A stretch of 64,000 nucleotides of DNA from contig NZ_AUHB01000003.1 of assembly GCF_000422965.1 (NCBI RefSeq), positions 186,001 to 250,000 of the forward strand. The letters run 5' to 3'. The position numbers were made by a program, and so were the translations under genes. Below are positions 19,816-28,927 of the stretch, piece after piece. The notes beneath the pieces are model-generated. The model saw only the letters and a program-made list of their open reading frames with translations. It searched no databases and was not told the origin of the DNA. Positions within the stretch are counted from its first letter, which is position 1, and the number at the start of each line of letters is the position of its first letter. This stretch comes from Pleomorphomonas oryzae DSM 16300 (GTDB taxonomy: Bacteria > Pseudomonadota > Alphaproteobacteria > Rhizobiales > Pleomorphomonadaceae).

Positions 19816-19863
19816 AGCCTGTCTTCCGCTTGTCTCGGACCAGGTTGAAGACGGCTCTTTTTT
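19816..19863 (+). terminator. Terminator ending the rsh-era block
   Basis: AGCC-GTCTTC (19816-19826, with one bulged T) pairs with GAAGAC-GGCT (19847-19856), followed by C and six T bases. The loop is about 20 bases, longer than usual. Confidence 0.65.
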
Positions 19864-19941
19864 GTCCTTACGGACAGGCACATCGGATCGACGGTCGACA
19901 TTTCAAAAGAACGGCCGCCGACCGGTCGTAGCGCCTGCCAT

Positions 19942-19955
19942 TGACATCGGTGTCA
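19942..19955. promoter_or_regulatory. LacI-type operator 1
   Basis: TGACATCGGTGTCA is a 14-bp inverted repeat with arms TGACA/TGTCA and a central CG, the standard layout for LacI-family sites. It overlaps a TTGACA (19941-19946) that could be the -35 box of the regulator gene, so binding would block its own promoter. A matching site lies 36 bp downstream. Confidence 0.6.
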
Positions 19956-19977
19956 CAACCTGGTTTTCTATTACAAC

Positions 19978-21036
<1,059 letters not shown>

Positions 21037-21055
21037 CAGTGGCGCCTGAAGCCGG

Positions 21056-21442
21056 TTAAGAGGCCGGCCGGTTGGCCTGACGCGCCGCGTCGACGATGCT
21101 GCCATGAAAGAGCGTCTGAACTCTGGTGAACGCCGAGCGCACGTCAGCGGTTGCCCGGGCCAGCGCTTCAGGGTCAGGCGGGTTGGCGGCGGCCAGATCG
21201 AACATGCGGGTTCGGGCCGCCCGGAGGTCAGCGGCGGCGGCTCTCAGTTCGCCGACGTGGCCGAGGAGTTCTCGACGCACCAAGCGGCCGAACTCCGGCT
21301 CGAACCGCCGTGTCGTGAGCTCGGCGAAGTCCGCTTGGCCGGCACGATCGCCGGCAAGTCGGCTTACCGCGTAGACATTTCCCAGCAGTGAAAGACCCAG
21401 CAGACCGGTCACCAGCCAGAGAAGATGGCGACGGGCAATCAT
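21056..21442 (-). CDS. Periplasmic Spy/CnrR-like metal sensor, last gene of the ECF unit
   Basis: This 128-residue protein has one N-terminal membrane or signal segment (LLWLVTGLLGLSLLGNVYAV) and a helical, Arg- and Ala-rich periplasmic part. It resembles the periplasmic heavy-metal sensor group (CnrR/Spy-like helical hairpins). Its ATG overlaps the stop of the preceding gene by four bases (ATGA), so translation is coupled. In metal-resistance systems a CnrR-type sensor controls an ECF sigma factor through the anti-sigma protein, which fits this position, but there are no conserved metal ligands I can point to. The metal role is therefore inferred. Confidence 0.68.
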   Translation of the reverse strand: MIARRHLLWLVTGLLGLSLLGNVYAVSRLAGDRAGQADFAELTTRRFEPEFGRLVRRELLGHVGELRAAAADLRAARTRMFDLAAANPPDPEALARATADVRSAFTRVQTLFHGSIVDAARQANRPAS

Positions 21443-21846
21443 GGCGTATCCTCCAAGCCCTGCAGATCTCCCGCAATGACGCCGGCGAGATCAAGGTCTT
21501 GGGCTATTCCGAAACCGTCGTCATAACCGGATTTGAACCCGACGATAGCAACGAGCAGTATCGCCAAAGCACCGGTCGGAATCATCGGCCGCCAACCGCT
21601 CAGCAGTCCGCGTCGGGCAGGGGGCCTCCGCGTCGCCGCCATCACGCGCCCGATCAACGCCGTGTCGAGTGGCGCCGTCGTTTGGGTGCGAACGGTCTCG
21701 TCGGAGGTGAGTATCTCCGCCAGCAAGGCTCGGCTTTCCGCATCGACTGCGAGCAGACGCCTTGCGGCTTCGGCCTCGGCAACCGGCCAGCGTTCGAGAT
21801 CACCGCCTCGGACCAGCAGCTTATTTTCGAACTCAATCCGATCCAT
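21439..21846 (-). CDS. Probable membrane anti-sigma factor
   Basis: This 135-residue protein has a cytoplasmic N-terminal region opening with a GGDLERWPVAEAE segment, one membrane span (PTGALAILLVAIVGF, about residues 92-107), and a short periplasmic tail. Its start lies inside the end of the sigma-factor gene (14-bp overlap) and its end overlaps the next gene, so the three are translated together. Position and topology are those of a single-span anti-sigma protein that would hold the ECF factor at the membrane. There is no zinc-binding HxxxCxxC motif, so this is not the ZAS class. Confidence 0.7.
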   Translation of the reverse strand: MDRIEFENKLLVRGGDLERWPVAEAEAARRLLAVDAESRALLAEILTSDETVRTQTTAPLDTALIGRVMAATRRPPARRGLLSGWRPMIPTGALAILLVAIVGFKSGYDDGFGIAQDLDLAGVIAGDLQGLEDTP

Positions 21847-22387
21847 GGTTGGCTTTCCTCATGGCGTCCCTGACGTTACGTCGGGCGCGAGCAATCAATT
21901 GTTCAGCCGCAGCACGCGAGACGCCGAGAATGGCGGCAATATCCTCGGCTGTGTGATCGCCGACGGTGGCCAGCATCAAAGCCATGCGCTGGCGCGGCGG
22001 CAGGGAGGCGATGATGGCCGCGACGTCCCTAAGCGTCTCGGCGCCGACCAACATTCGATCGGCGCCAATTTCGGTCGAAGGCAGATCTTCGGCCTCATCG
22101 ATAGGACGCCATGGCCATCGAAACCGCTGACGGCGGATGTCGATGCAGCGATTGACGACGACGCGATAAAGCCACGTGGAGAGCGCCGCCTTGTCTGGGT
22201 CGAAGCGGTCGGCATGTCGCCAAAGCCGGATCAGGGCATCCTGCACCGCATCGTCGGCATCGCCGGCACCTAGGAATTGCCCGGCGATCGCTCTGAGTTT
22301 GGGACCGTGGCGGTCGACGAGCCGACGAAAGGCTCGCTCGTCTCCGGCAGCCACCGCCCGTATCAGTGCGTCGTCGGACTGTTCCAA
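21833..22387 (-). CDS. ECF-type RNA polymerase sigma factor
   Basis: This 184-residue extracytoplasmic-function sigma factor has region 2 (about residues 22-90, with DDAVQDALIRLW for core binding and RVVVNRCIDIRR near the -10-recognising part) and region 4 (about 128-178, LPPRQRMALML...TAEDIAAILGVSRAAAEQLIARARR) for -35 recognition. It lacks regions 1 and 3. It lies 26 bp after the EF-hand gene and overlaps the anti-sigma candidate, forming a four-gene minus-strand unit. The signal is presumably envelope-related, perhaps metal or calcium, from the neighbours. Confidence 0.92.
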   Translation of the reverse strand: MEQSDDALIRAVAAGDERAFRRLVDRHGPKLRAIAGQFLGAGDADDAVQDALIRLWRHADRFDPDKAALSTWLYRVVVNRCIDIRRQRFRWPWRPIDEAEDLPSTEIGADRMLVGAETLRDVAAIIASLPPRQRMALMLATVGDHTAEDIAAILGVSRAAAEQLIARARRNVRDAMRKANHGSD

Positions 22388-22413
22388 GCCTGACCCTCCG
22401 GGCTAAAGCGCCG

Positions 22414-22851
22414 TCAGCGAATCGCACGCGCCGCCTCTATTCCGGTCAGGAATTCGGCCTTCGAAACCTTGCCATCGCCGTCTTTGTCCATGCGGGCTGC
22501 CAACCCTGCGCCTTGAGTGTTCACGAACTCCTCTCGCATCAATTTGCCATCGCCATCGGTGTCGAGGGCTTCGAATCGGATGGCCATCGCGCCTTCGAGC
22601 GTCTCGGCTTTGCGGATCATCCGGTTGCTCGCTTCGGCCTGTTCCGCCGCCGTGACGACCCCGTCACCATCAACGTCGAGCCGTTCGAACCGTTGGGCGC
22701 GGGCTTGTTTCAGCTCGGCTGCGTCAAGCTGCCCGTCGCCATTGGCGTCAAGGCGTGTAAAGGCAATATCGGCAAGACGATCGGCGGCAAGCGCCAGGAC
22801 CGAGAAGGCTACGAGCCCACCGGCGATGAGAATCCTGAATGATGACCGCAT
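22414..22851 (-). CDS. Secreted protein with four EF-hands
   Basis: This 145-residue exported protein begins with a signal peptide (about 1-22, ending near LALA) and then contains four canonical EF-hand loops: DANGDGQLDAAE, DVDGDGVVTAAE, DTDGDGKLMREE and DKDGDGKVSKAE. All have Asp at positions 1, 3 and 5 and Glu at 12, so calcium binding is expected. Its placement as first gene of an ECF sigma/anti-sigma/sensor unit suggests that calcium or another divalent ion in the periplasm is part of the signal, or that the protein is a target of the pathway. GGAGT precedes the ATG. The functional link is inference. Confidence 0.88.
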   Translation of the reverse strand: MRSSFRILIAGGLVAFSVLALAADRLADIAFTRLDANGDGQLDAAELKQARAQRFERLDVDGDGVVTAAEQAEASNRMIRKAETLEGAMAIRFEALDTDGDGKLMREEFVNTQGAGLAARMDKDGDGKVSKAEFLTGIEAARAIR

Positions 22852-22881
22852 GATCGATACTCCGGTTGATCGGTATCGGTC

Positions 22882-22987
22882 CTGTTACGTCTTGGGGATC
22901 CGTTACTGACGCGGAAACTGGTGGAGATCCATTCCGCGAAGAAATTTTCTCAACGGCGTCAGTCGGCACGTCGTGAGGACGTAACAG
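22882..22987. promoter_or_regulatory. Widely spaced inverted repeat between EF-hand and SH3 genes
   Basis: CTGTTACGTC at 22882-22891 is exactly inverted as GACGTAACAG at 22978-22987, with 86 bp between. A partial copy (CGTTAC) occurs near 22901. The sites sit in the divergent promoter region, close to the start of each gene, and could be bound by one regulator. No known consensus is claimed. Confidence 0.4.
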
Positions 22988-23062
22988 CGACATCTGCGAG
23001 GGCCGATAGACCAATTGCTTGGCGGCGCCTTCGGATGAGTTGAGCAACGGAGACCCAAAACC

Positions 23063-23497
23063 ATGCATCGCGCACTCTTCCCTGTAGCAGCCGGTATCGC
23101 CAGCTTTCTATTTGCCTCCGGGGCCGAGGCCCAGACCTCGGTTACCTCCACGACTCTCAATTTGCGGACCGGACCAGCCGTAGCCTATCCGGTCATTGCC
23201 ACTGTTCCACCTCGACAAGTGGTCGCCGTCTATGGATGCACCGCCGGTCGGGGTTGGTGCGACGTCGGTTGGTCCGGCTATCGAGGGTGGCTGATCGCCA
23301 CTTACCTGGGGCCGGTCGCCACCTATCCGGTGGTCGTCTACGACCCGGTCGTCTATCATAACGCTTATTACATTGGTCAGCCGTATTACGGCGTGGGGCC
23401 GGGACTACCGCCGCGGATGGCGGCTCGCCGGGATGCTCGGATCGATTACCGCGTCCATCGACGCATGGACCGGCGCTGGGATCGCTGGGGAGAGTGA
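23063..23497 (+). CDS. Secreted bacterial SH3-domain protein
   Basis: This 144-residue protein has a signal peptide (residues 1-23, AEA cleavage) and one bacterial SH3 (SH3b) domain at about 24-83 with the TTLNLRTGPAVAYPVI opening and a GWSGYRGWL strand. The remainder is Tyr/Pro-rich and ends in an Arg-rich stretch (RRMDRRWDRW). SH3b domains usually bind peptidoglycan, so a periplasmic cell-wall role is likely. It is divergent from the EF-hand gene and may share its regulation. A GGAG lies about ten bases before the ATG. Confidence 0.82.
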   Translation: MHRALFPVAAGIASFLFASGAEAQTSVTSTTLNLRTGPAVAYPVIATVPPRQVVAVYGCTAGRGWCDVGWSGYRGWLIATYLGPVATYPVVVYDPVVYHNAYYIGQPYYGVGPGLPPRMAARRDARIDYRVHRRMDRRWDRWGE

Positions 23498-23532
23498 TCA
23501 AGCCTGAGGAAGTCTGGGCAGGGCTATTCGTC

Positions 23533-23567
23533 GATCATATTGTTCAAGTATATCGAACAATATGATC
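23533..23567. promoter_or_regulatory. Perfect 13-bp inverted repeat, probable operator
   Basis: GATCATATTGTTC and GAACAATATGATC flank a nine-base AT-rich spacer (23546-23554). The whole is AT-rich in a GC-rich setting and lies about 130 bp upstream of the dioxygenase-family start. It has no following T-run, so an operator is more likely than a terminator. Confidence 0.6.
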
Positions 23568-23694
23568 ACGGAGGCTTAGCTTGTATCGAGACAGTGGGCT
23601 TTCTACATTGGGTCGAACATGGCCGTACCAGAAGCGGCCGAGCAGAGGTTGCCTCTCCACAAGGAGATGGACGCCCCGAAGGGATAGCTCAATC

Positions 23695-24507
23695 ATGGCC
23701 GGTCTTGGTCGTCACTTTGCCGATCTTCCCACGACGCCGCGCATGCCGGCGCTGTTTGTCGGTCACGGCAGCCCGATGAACGCCATCGAGGATACGCCTT
23801 ATAGCCGCGGCTGGCGCGAACTCGGCGCCCGGCTGCCGGTTCCCAAAGCGATCCTCGTCGTTTCGGCGCATTGGATGACACGGGGCGTCACGCTGGTGCA
23901 CGTCAAGGATCATCCCACGACCATTCATGATTTCGGCGGCTTCCCCGACGAACTGTTCGCCCAGCGCTATCCGGCACCGGGGGCGCCCGGCTATGCCGAG
24001 GCGACCATTGATCTCGTGAAGAACCATCATATCGAGCCCGACGAACGCTGGGGGCTTGATCATGGTGCCTGGTCGGTGCTGATCCAGATGTTCCCGAAAG
24101 CCGACATTCCCGTGTTCCAATTGTCCATCGACCTCAGCCGTTCGCCGGAGGAACACTTCGCGCTGGCCGAAGAATTGAAGGCGTTGCGCGAACGCGGCGT
24201 CATGATCATCGGCTCGGGCAATCTGGTCCATAATCTCCGAGCCATTGCTTGGGGCGGTGGACCAGCCTACGACTGGGCTGAAGAATTCGACGCGCGAATG
24301 GCCGAGTCGATCGGGAAGGGCGACTATAAATCCGTCATCAATGCCCCCAAACTCGGCCGCATCGCGCAGATGTCGCACCCGACGTTCGAGCATTTCTTCC
24401 CGGTTTTGTACCCGTTGGCCGTTGCCGACAAGGCCGACGAGCTCAGCTTTTTCAACGAAGGCATCGACCTCGGTTCGATCTCTATGCGCTCGTTCATGCT
24501 GGCTTGA
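23695..24507 (+). CDS. ygiD: DODA-type extradiol dioxygenase (YgiD family)
   Basis: This 270-residue member of the LigB-like class III extradiol dioxygenases is closest in pattern to YgiD/4,5-DOPA dioxygenase. Zinc/iron ligands appear in LFVGHGSPMNA (His) and VVSAHWMT (His), with the distal GSGNLVHNL block. The substrate is probably a catechol-like compound, but bacterial members are poorly characterised. The longer open frame from 23581 has no family similarity in its first 38 residues, so I use the ATG at 23695. A nitrilase-family gene follows after 49 bp, perhaps in one operon. The perfect inverted repeat at 23533 may govern it. Confidence 0.85.
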   Translation: MAGLGRHFADLPTTPRMPALFVGHGSPMNAIEDTPYSRGWRELGARLPVPKAILVVSAHWMTRGVTLVHVKDHPTTIHDFGGFPDELFAQRYPAPGAPGYAEATIDLVKNHHIEPDERWGLDHGAWSVLIQMFPKADIPVFQLSIDLSRSPEEHFALAEELKALRERGVMIIGSGNLVHNLRAIAWGGGPAYDWAEEFDARMAESIGKGDYKSVINAPKLGRIAQMSHPTFEHFFPVLYPLAVADKADELSFFNEGIDLGSISMRSFMLA

Positions 24508-24556
24508 CGCCGCCGCCGTTGCCGGCTGAGGATAGGTCGGTGATGGAGGAAAGGGC

Positions 24557-25354
24557 ATGACTGACGCCCCATTGCGCATCGCGCTCGCGCAGGTAATGGC
24601 CGACAGCGATTTTGAGGCCGTCATTGGCCGAGCGGCCGATGACGGCGCCGACATCATCGTATTCCCTGAAATGGCCTCCAATGGTTATCGGCGCTTCGAT
24701 CCAGCCGACCTCGCTGCGCGGGCTGCCTGGATCGATACCGCCGAACCGCTTGATGGTCGCTTCGTCGACCGGTTCCGTTCCGCCGCCCGTCGGCACAGCG
24801 TCGCAGTGGTGGCGACGCTGCTGGAGCGCGCCACGCCGAAGCCGTTCAACAGCGCACTTTTGATCGCTGCGTCCGGAGAGGTCATTCTTCACCAGCGCAA
24901 ACGTCACATCTGCTTCTTCGACGCGCCGGAGGAGGCCTGTGCCGCCGGCGATCGATCAGCCGTGGTTCGTCTGCCGACCAAGGCGGGTGAGGTTTCGGTC
25001 GGGATGATGATCTGCATGGATCGCGAGTACTCCGACGTAGCGGACGATCTCGCGCGGCAAGGCGCCGAAGTGGTCCTTGTTCCCAATAGCAGCTGGCTCC
25101 ACGACGATCCTGAAATCGGCGATGTGCGGCTGTGCGGCATCCGCGCCATGGCCTTTGAAACCGTGATGGCGATCGCGGTCGCCAATTATCCGGCACCCAA
25201 GAACGACGGCCATTCTGTCATCGTCGATCCGCTGGGCCGGATCGTCGCCATGGGTGGCGCACCGTCCGATCTCTTCATGGGCGACGTCGATCTCGAAGCC
25301 CTGCGTCGGCTTCAGAAGAGCGAGTGGTTTCGCCGGGTATCTCCGCAGCACTGA
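24557..25354 (+). CDS. Carbon-nitrogen hydrolase (nitrilase superfamily)
   Basis: This 265-residue amidase-type enzyme has the full Glu-Lys-Cys triad: Glu38 in IVFPEM, Lys115 in HQRKRH, and Cys153 in MMICMDREYSD. It is most likely an amidohydrolase acting on a small C-N compound; N-carbamoyl-amine or omega-amidase types are possible, but the substrate is not readable from sequence. The start ATG follows GGAGGAAAGGGC, an excellent site. It lies 49 bp after the dioxygenase-family gene, so a shared catabolic or repair role is conceivable. Confidence 0.87.
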   Translation: MTDAPLRIALAQVMADSDFEAVIGRAADDGADIIVFPEMASNGYRRFDPADLAARAAWIDTAEPLDGRFVDRFRSAARRHSVAVVATLLERATPKPFNSALLIAASGEVILHQRKRHICFFDAPEEACAAGDRSAVVRLPTKAGEVSVGMMICMDREYSDVADDLARQGAEVVLVPNSSWLHDDPEIGDVRLCGIRAMAFETVMAIAVANYPAPKNDGHSVIVDPLGRIVAMGGAPSDLFMGDVDLEALRRLQKSEWFRRVSPQH

Positions 25355-25472
25355 GCCGTCGGCAGGGTATAAGCTAGACTTCGCGTCGTTCCGGCCCTCA
25401 GACGCCCATATCCGCGATTCGCATAATAGATATTATGGAACCTAATTATGCAGGCAAATGTCGGCTGTTGGC

Positions 25473-26009
25473 TCAATCGACCGCCGATGTGCCCTTGTCT
25501 GAAAGGCTCGAAGCAAGGCGAGCCATCAGTACAATGTCACGATACTCATCGCCGAAACGCGCAGCCGCTCGCATGACGCCCTCATGAACAAAGCCGCGCG
25601 TTTCATAGAGCGCGATCGCCCGACGATTGTCGGAAAAAGCCGTGAGTTCGATCCGCTGGAAATTCAGTCGCTCGGCAGCGGCAAGCGTCATATCGAGCAA
25701 GGCCTTGCCAAGCCCCTTGCCACGGAACTCCTGCGCCAATCCTATGCCCAGCCTGCCGACATGAGCCTCGATTTCGAAAGAATGGCGGCAGACATCACAC
25801 CAGCCGACCAACTCGCCATCGACGACGGCGGCCAGATGTGGATTGCCGGCGGCGAGACTGTCGCGCAGGAAATTCACCGTTCCGTCCATGGAAGGCGCGT
25901 CGATAAAGCGCAGATATCGACGTTCGCGCGCCACAACACCGACCAGCCGGTTGAAATCTGCGGCGTCGTCGATCGACATGGGACGAAACAGGATATCTCC
26001 ATAGGTCAC
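25473..26009 (-). CDS. GNAT-family N-acetyltransferase
   Basis: This 178-residue protein has the GNAT fold. The acetyl-CoA pyrophosphate loop is in EFRGKGLGKALL (about residues 93-104), followed by the DNRRAIALYETRGFVHEG motif. It resembles the RimI/phosphinothricin-acetyltransferase-like branch that acts on small amines or protein N-termini. The start appears to be GTG at 26009. It is divergent from the DUF2585 gene, with an AT-rich spacer of 88 bp. The acceptor is unknown. Confidence 0.85.
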   Translation of the reverse strand: MTYGDILFRPMSIDDAADFNRLVGVVARERRYLRFIDAPSMDGTVNFLRDSLAAGNPHLAAVVDGELVGWCDVCRHSFEIEAHVGRLGIGLAQEFRGKGLGKALLDMTLAAAERLNFQRIELTAFSDNRRAIALYETRGFVHEGVMRAAARFGDEYRDIVLMARLASSLSDKGTSAVD

Positions 26010-26097
26010 GACGATCTCACAATAAAAACCAGTTATTTCAATAGATTATTCGGATTCTTTGAGATATGCAAGAAAGAATGGCATTGCGGAGAAACCT

Positions 26098-26691
26098 ATG
26101 GCTCATACTACCCGGACCTTCATTGTCGTCTGTACCCTCGCTCTGATTGTACAGGCGGCCGTGCTCTACATCATGGGCCAGCCGCCAATCTGCGCCTGCG
26201 GTACGGTACGGCTCTGGGTGGGAGCTGTTCTCAGTCCGGAGAACTCACAGCAACTCACCGACTGGTATACGCCGTCGCATGTCATCCACGGCATGTTGTT
26301 CTTCGCGCTCGGCCGCCTGGTTTTTCGCGGACGGTGGTCGCCGGTCCTGGCTGTAGCCCTGGCGCTCGGAATCGAGGTTGCCTGGGAGCTCATCGAGAAC
26401 TCGCCTCTAGTCATCGAGCGTTACCGTGAACAGGCCTTGGCGCAAGGCTATTCCGGCGACAGCATCCTGAATTCCCTCTGCGACACCCTGGCCATGCTGG
26501 CCGGTTTCTTCTTGGCAGCGCGACTTCCTTGGCGTGCCAGTATAGCCTTGGCGCTCGCCGCCGAGCTGTTCACTGGTTTGATGATCCGGGACAATCTGAC
26601 GCTCAACGTCGTCCAGCTTCTGGTTCCCAACAAAGCCATTTCCGCCTGGCAGGCCGAAGGCGGTCTCTATGGCGCGTCCACGAAATCATGA
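26098..26691 (+). CDS. DUF2585 (UPF0314) membrane protein
   Basis: This 197-residue polytopic protein matches the DUF2585/UPF0314 family, which is largely confined to Hyphomicrobiales. It has a first membrane segment (TFIVVCTLALIVQAAVLYIM), a conserved CACGTVRLWVG loop, a SHVIHGMLFFALGRLVF segment, and the EVAWELIENSPLVIERYR motif. Function is unknown. The start is ATG 26098, preceded by TGCGGAG; an upstream TTG at 26059 extends the frame without similarity. It ends 11 bp before the converging nucleotidase gene. Confidence 0.87.
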   Translation: MAHTTRTFIVVCTLALIVQAAVLYIMGQPPICACGTVRLWVGAVLSPENSQQLTDWYTPSHVIHGMLFFALGRLVFRGRWSPVLAVALALGIEVAWELIENSPLVIERYREQALAQGYSGDSILNSLCDTLAMLAGFFLAARLPWRASIALALAAELFTGLMIRDNLTLNVVQLLVPNKAISAWQAEGGLYGASTKS

Positions 26692-26702
26692 TTGTCACGG
26701 GT

Positions 26703-27254
26703 TCAGAGCGCGCCGGGAAACGTTTCCGAGAGAACCGTAATCGCTTCGTCCCAATGACGGATGCGCGGATAACCGGCGACATCCACGTTGTGAGGCGATG
26801 AGAAGACGATACCCTGCCCGGCGAACCGCGTGAAATGCCGAGCATTATCGTCAATCAGGCAATCGGCGGCCAGGATGCTCTTGTCGCCGCAGAAAACGAT
26901 GTTGAGCGGATCGACGAACGGAAAATGGCGTCGCAGCCAAAGGAACTTCGGACCCAATGAGTTCGGAAACTCCATGGCGGCCGAGGTGACGAAAAGTTCG
27001 CAATGGGCTGCAATCGTTGACAGCGCCGCTTGGCTGCCCGCGATGACCGGGAGGTCGGCGAAGAACGCACCGTCATGCATGGCGGTCCGGAGCATCTCGG
27101 CAACATCCGATTCAAGAACGTCGAAAATTTGCCGGCCTCGCAGAGCCTCGGTGCTCCAGCGCGCGCCATGGCGGTCGACCAGCCAATTCAGCATGGCGCC
27201 ATAAGTGTCGGCGATGACTTCGTCCATGTCGACGGCGACGCGAATACGATGCAC
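26703..27254 (-). CDS. 5'(3')-deoxyribonucleotidase-like HAD phosphatase
   Basis: This 183-residue HAD-superfamily enzyme is of the NT5C (5' nucleotidase, deoxy, cytosolic type C) group. Motif I is AVDMDEVIADT with both catalytic aspartates, motif II is the Ser/Thr in LFVTSAA, and motif IV is DCLIDDNARHF. It probably dephosphorylates dNMPs. I take GTG 27254, eight bases after AGGAG; a GTG three codons earlier is also possible. It is divergent from purC. Confidence 0.85.
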   Translation of the reverse strand: MHRIRVAVDMDEVIADTYGAMLNWLVDRHGARWSTEALRGRQIFDVLESDVAEMLRTAMHDGAFFADLPVIAGSQAALSTIAAHCELFVTSAAMEFPNSLGPKFLWLRRHFPFVDPLNIVFCGDKSILAADCLIDDNARHFTRFAGQGIVFSSPHNVDVAGYPRIRHWDEAITVLSETFPGAL

Positions 27255-27408
27255 GGCTCTCACTCCTCAGGACAGCTTCAGAGATGAATCGAATCAAACT
27301 ATGTCTGGTCGGCTCAGTCATGCAAGTTCGGCTTAAAGTTTTGCCCGCGATGTTCTATTGAGCGGCCAGCAGGCGGCCGTTCCGGCCCAGTCCGTCAAGG
27401 AGGCACCG

Positions 27409-28365
27409 ATGGCCCTCGACCGCATTCTCTTCGAAGCCTTCATTCCCGAGCTGCCCAACTATTATAAAGGCAAGGTGCGCGAGAACTACGATCTGCCGGA
27501 TGGCCGTCGCGTCATCATCGCAACCGATCGCATCAGCGCCTTCGATCGTGTGCTGGCGGCGATTCCCTTCAAAGGACAGGTGCTGACCCAGACGGCACGC
27601 TTCTGGTTCGATGCGACGGCGGATATCTGCCCCAACCATGTCATCGCCTATCCGGACCCCAACGTGGTTATCGGCCGGCGGCTCGACATTTTGCCTGTCG
27701 AGATCATCGTACGTGGCTATCTTGCCGGTACCACCAGCACGTCCGTGCTGACCAAATACCGGACTGGCGAGCGGAGAATGTACGGGCTGACGCTGCCCGA
27801 CGGCCTCTACGACAATGAAAAACTCCCCTCCCCGATCCTCACGCCAACCAGCAAGGCTTTCGACGGCGGTCACGATGAGCCGCTAAGTGGCGAGGAGATC
27901 CTTGCCAAGAAGCTGCTGACGCCGGAGCAATGGGCCACCGTTTCGGATTACGCGTTGAAGCTCTATGCGCGCGGCGCAGAGATTGCTGCGGAGCACGGTC
28001 TCATCCTGGCTGACACCAAATACGAGTTCGGCCTCGATAGTGACGGTGCCATCATACTCGCCGACGAGATCCACACTCCCGACTCGAGCCGCTACTGGAT
28101 CGCCGCGTCCTATGAGGAGGATTTCGCTGCGGGCCGGCGTCCGAAGAGCTTTGATAAGGATTTTATCCGTGCCTGGGTGGGCGCGCGTTGCGATCCCTAT
28201 AAGGATCCCATCCCCCAGATTCCCGAAAGCCTGATTGCCGAGACGTCCAAGGTTTATATCGACGCCTTCGAGGCGATTACCGGCAAGACGTTTATTCCGG
28301 ATCTCGCCGGCGCAACGCCGCTCGAGCGGGTGCGCTCCAATCTCGCGCCTTATTTTGCCGGCTAG
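27409..28365 (+). CDS. purC: SAICAR synthase
   Basis: This enzyme joins aspartate to CAIR with ATP in purine synthesis. The sequence has [11 protein letters not shown] (ATP lysine region), [11 protein letters not shown], and [12 protein letters not shown]...LPDG, then the LADTKYEFG and [12 protein letters not shown] signatures. At 318 residues it belongs to the longer type, resembling yeast Ade1 in layout, which many Rhizobiales carry beside a shorter PurC. The start ATG 27409 has AAGGAGG seven bases upstream. Whether it is the only PurC cannot be told from this window. Confidence 0.94.
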   Translation: MALDRILFEAFIPELPNYYKGKVRENYDLPDGRRVIIATDRISAFDRVLAAIPFKGQVLTQTARFWFDATADICPNHVIAYPDPNVVIGRRLDILPVEIIVRGYLAGTTSTSVLTKYRTGERRMYGLTLPDGLYDNEKLPSPILTPTSKAFDGGHDEPLSGEEILAKKLLTPEQWATVSDYALKLYARGAEIAAEHGLILADTKYEFGLDSDGAIILADEIHTPDSSRYWIAASYEEDFAAGRRPKSFDKDFIRAWVGARCDPYKDPIPQIPESLIAETSKVYIDAFEAITGKTFIPDLAGATPLERVRSNLAPYFAG

Positions 28366-28505
28366 CATCAAAGGCGGCAAAGGAAGACGACGAAAGACTG
28401 CCCGATTGGCAACTTCCTGTGAACCACTTCCGGTTTATGCTACTGGCAAAGCTGGCATAAACGGTGCTCGCCACCGTTTCGCAACTTGGGGGCTGGGGCA
28501 AAATC

Positions 28506-28925
28506 ATGGGGCAGATTGCCAGCGGAGCGACTCCGTTCGATGACAATCCGGGATTGAAGAATGCGCTCGACAAGCTCGAGAGGCTGACATCCCTGTTGCG
28601 CAAGCCCGAGCCGACGAATTCCGTCCCGAGCAACCCTGTGCATGCCCTTCAGGCGACCACAGAGGCCGCATTCAATCCTGCGTCCCCTGAGATCGATGTG
28701 GTTCCGGCGACCGGCCGTAAACCGCGATCGGCGATGTCGGCCGCACCGACGCTCCTGTCGATGAAGCAGGCCTCGGCGATGACCACACTATCGGTATCGT
28801 CCATCAAGCGCATGATGGCCGCTGGCACCTTTCCAAAGCCGGTCCGCCTCGGCGAAAGCCGCATCGCCTTCGTGGACGCGGAAATCCACGCCTGGGTACG
28901 TGCCCGCATCGCCGAGCGCGACTGA
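28506..28925 (+). CDS. AlpA/excisionase-like DNA-binding protein with disordered N-terminus
   Basis: The C-terminal 60 residues of this 139-residue protein form an AlpA/MerR-like winged helix: LLSMKQASAMTTLSVSSIKRMM, then KPVRLGESRIAFVDAEIHAWV. This fold is used by phage and plasmid excisionases and small regulators. The first 70 residues are Pro/Ser/Ala-rich and probably unstructured, except for a short KNALDKLERLTSLLRK helix. GTG 28464 would add 14 residues. No integrase or attachment site is nearby, so a cellular regulator or a remnant of a lost element are both possible. It converges on the IclR gene, two bases away. Confidence 0.65.
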   Translation: MGQIASGATPFDDNPGLKNALDKLERLTSLLRKPEPTNSVPSNPVHALQATTEAAFNPASPEIDVVPATGRKPRSAMSAAPTLLSMKQASAMTTLSVSSIKRMMAAGTFPKPVRLGESRIAFVDAEIHAWVRARIAERD

Positions 28926-28927
28926 CG

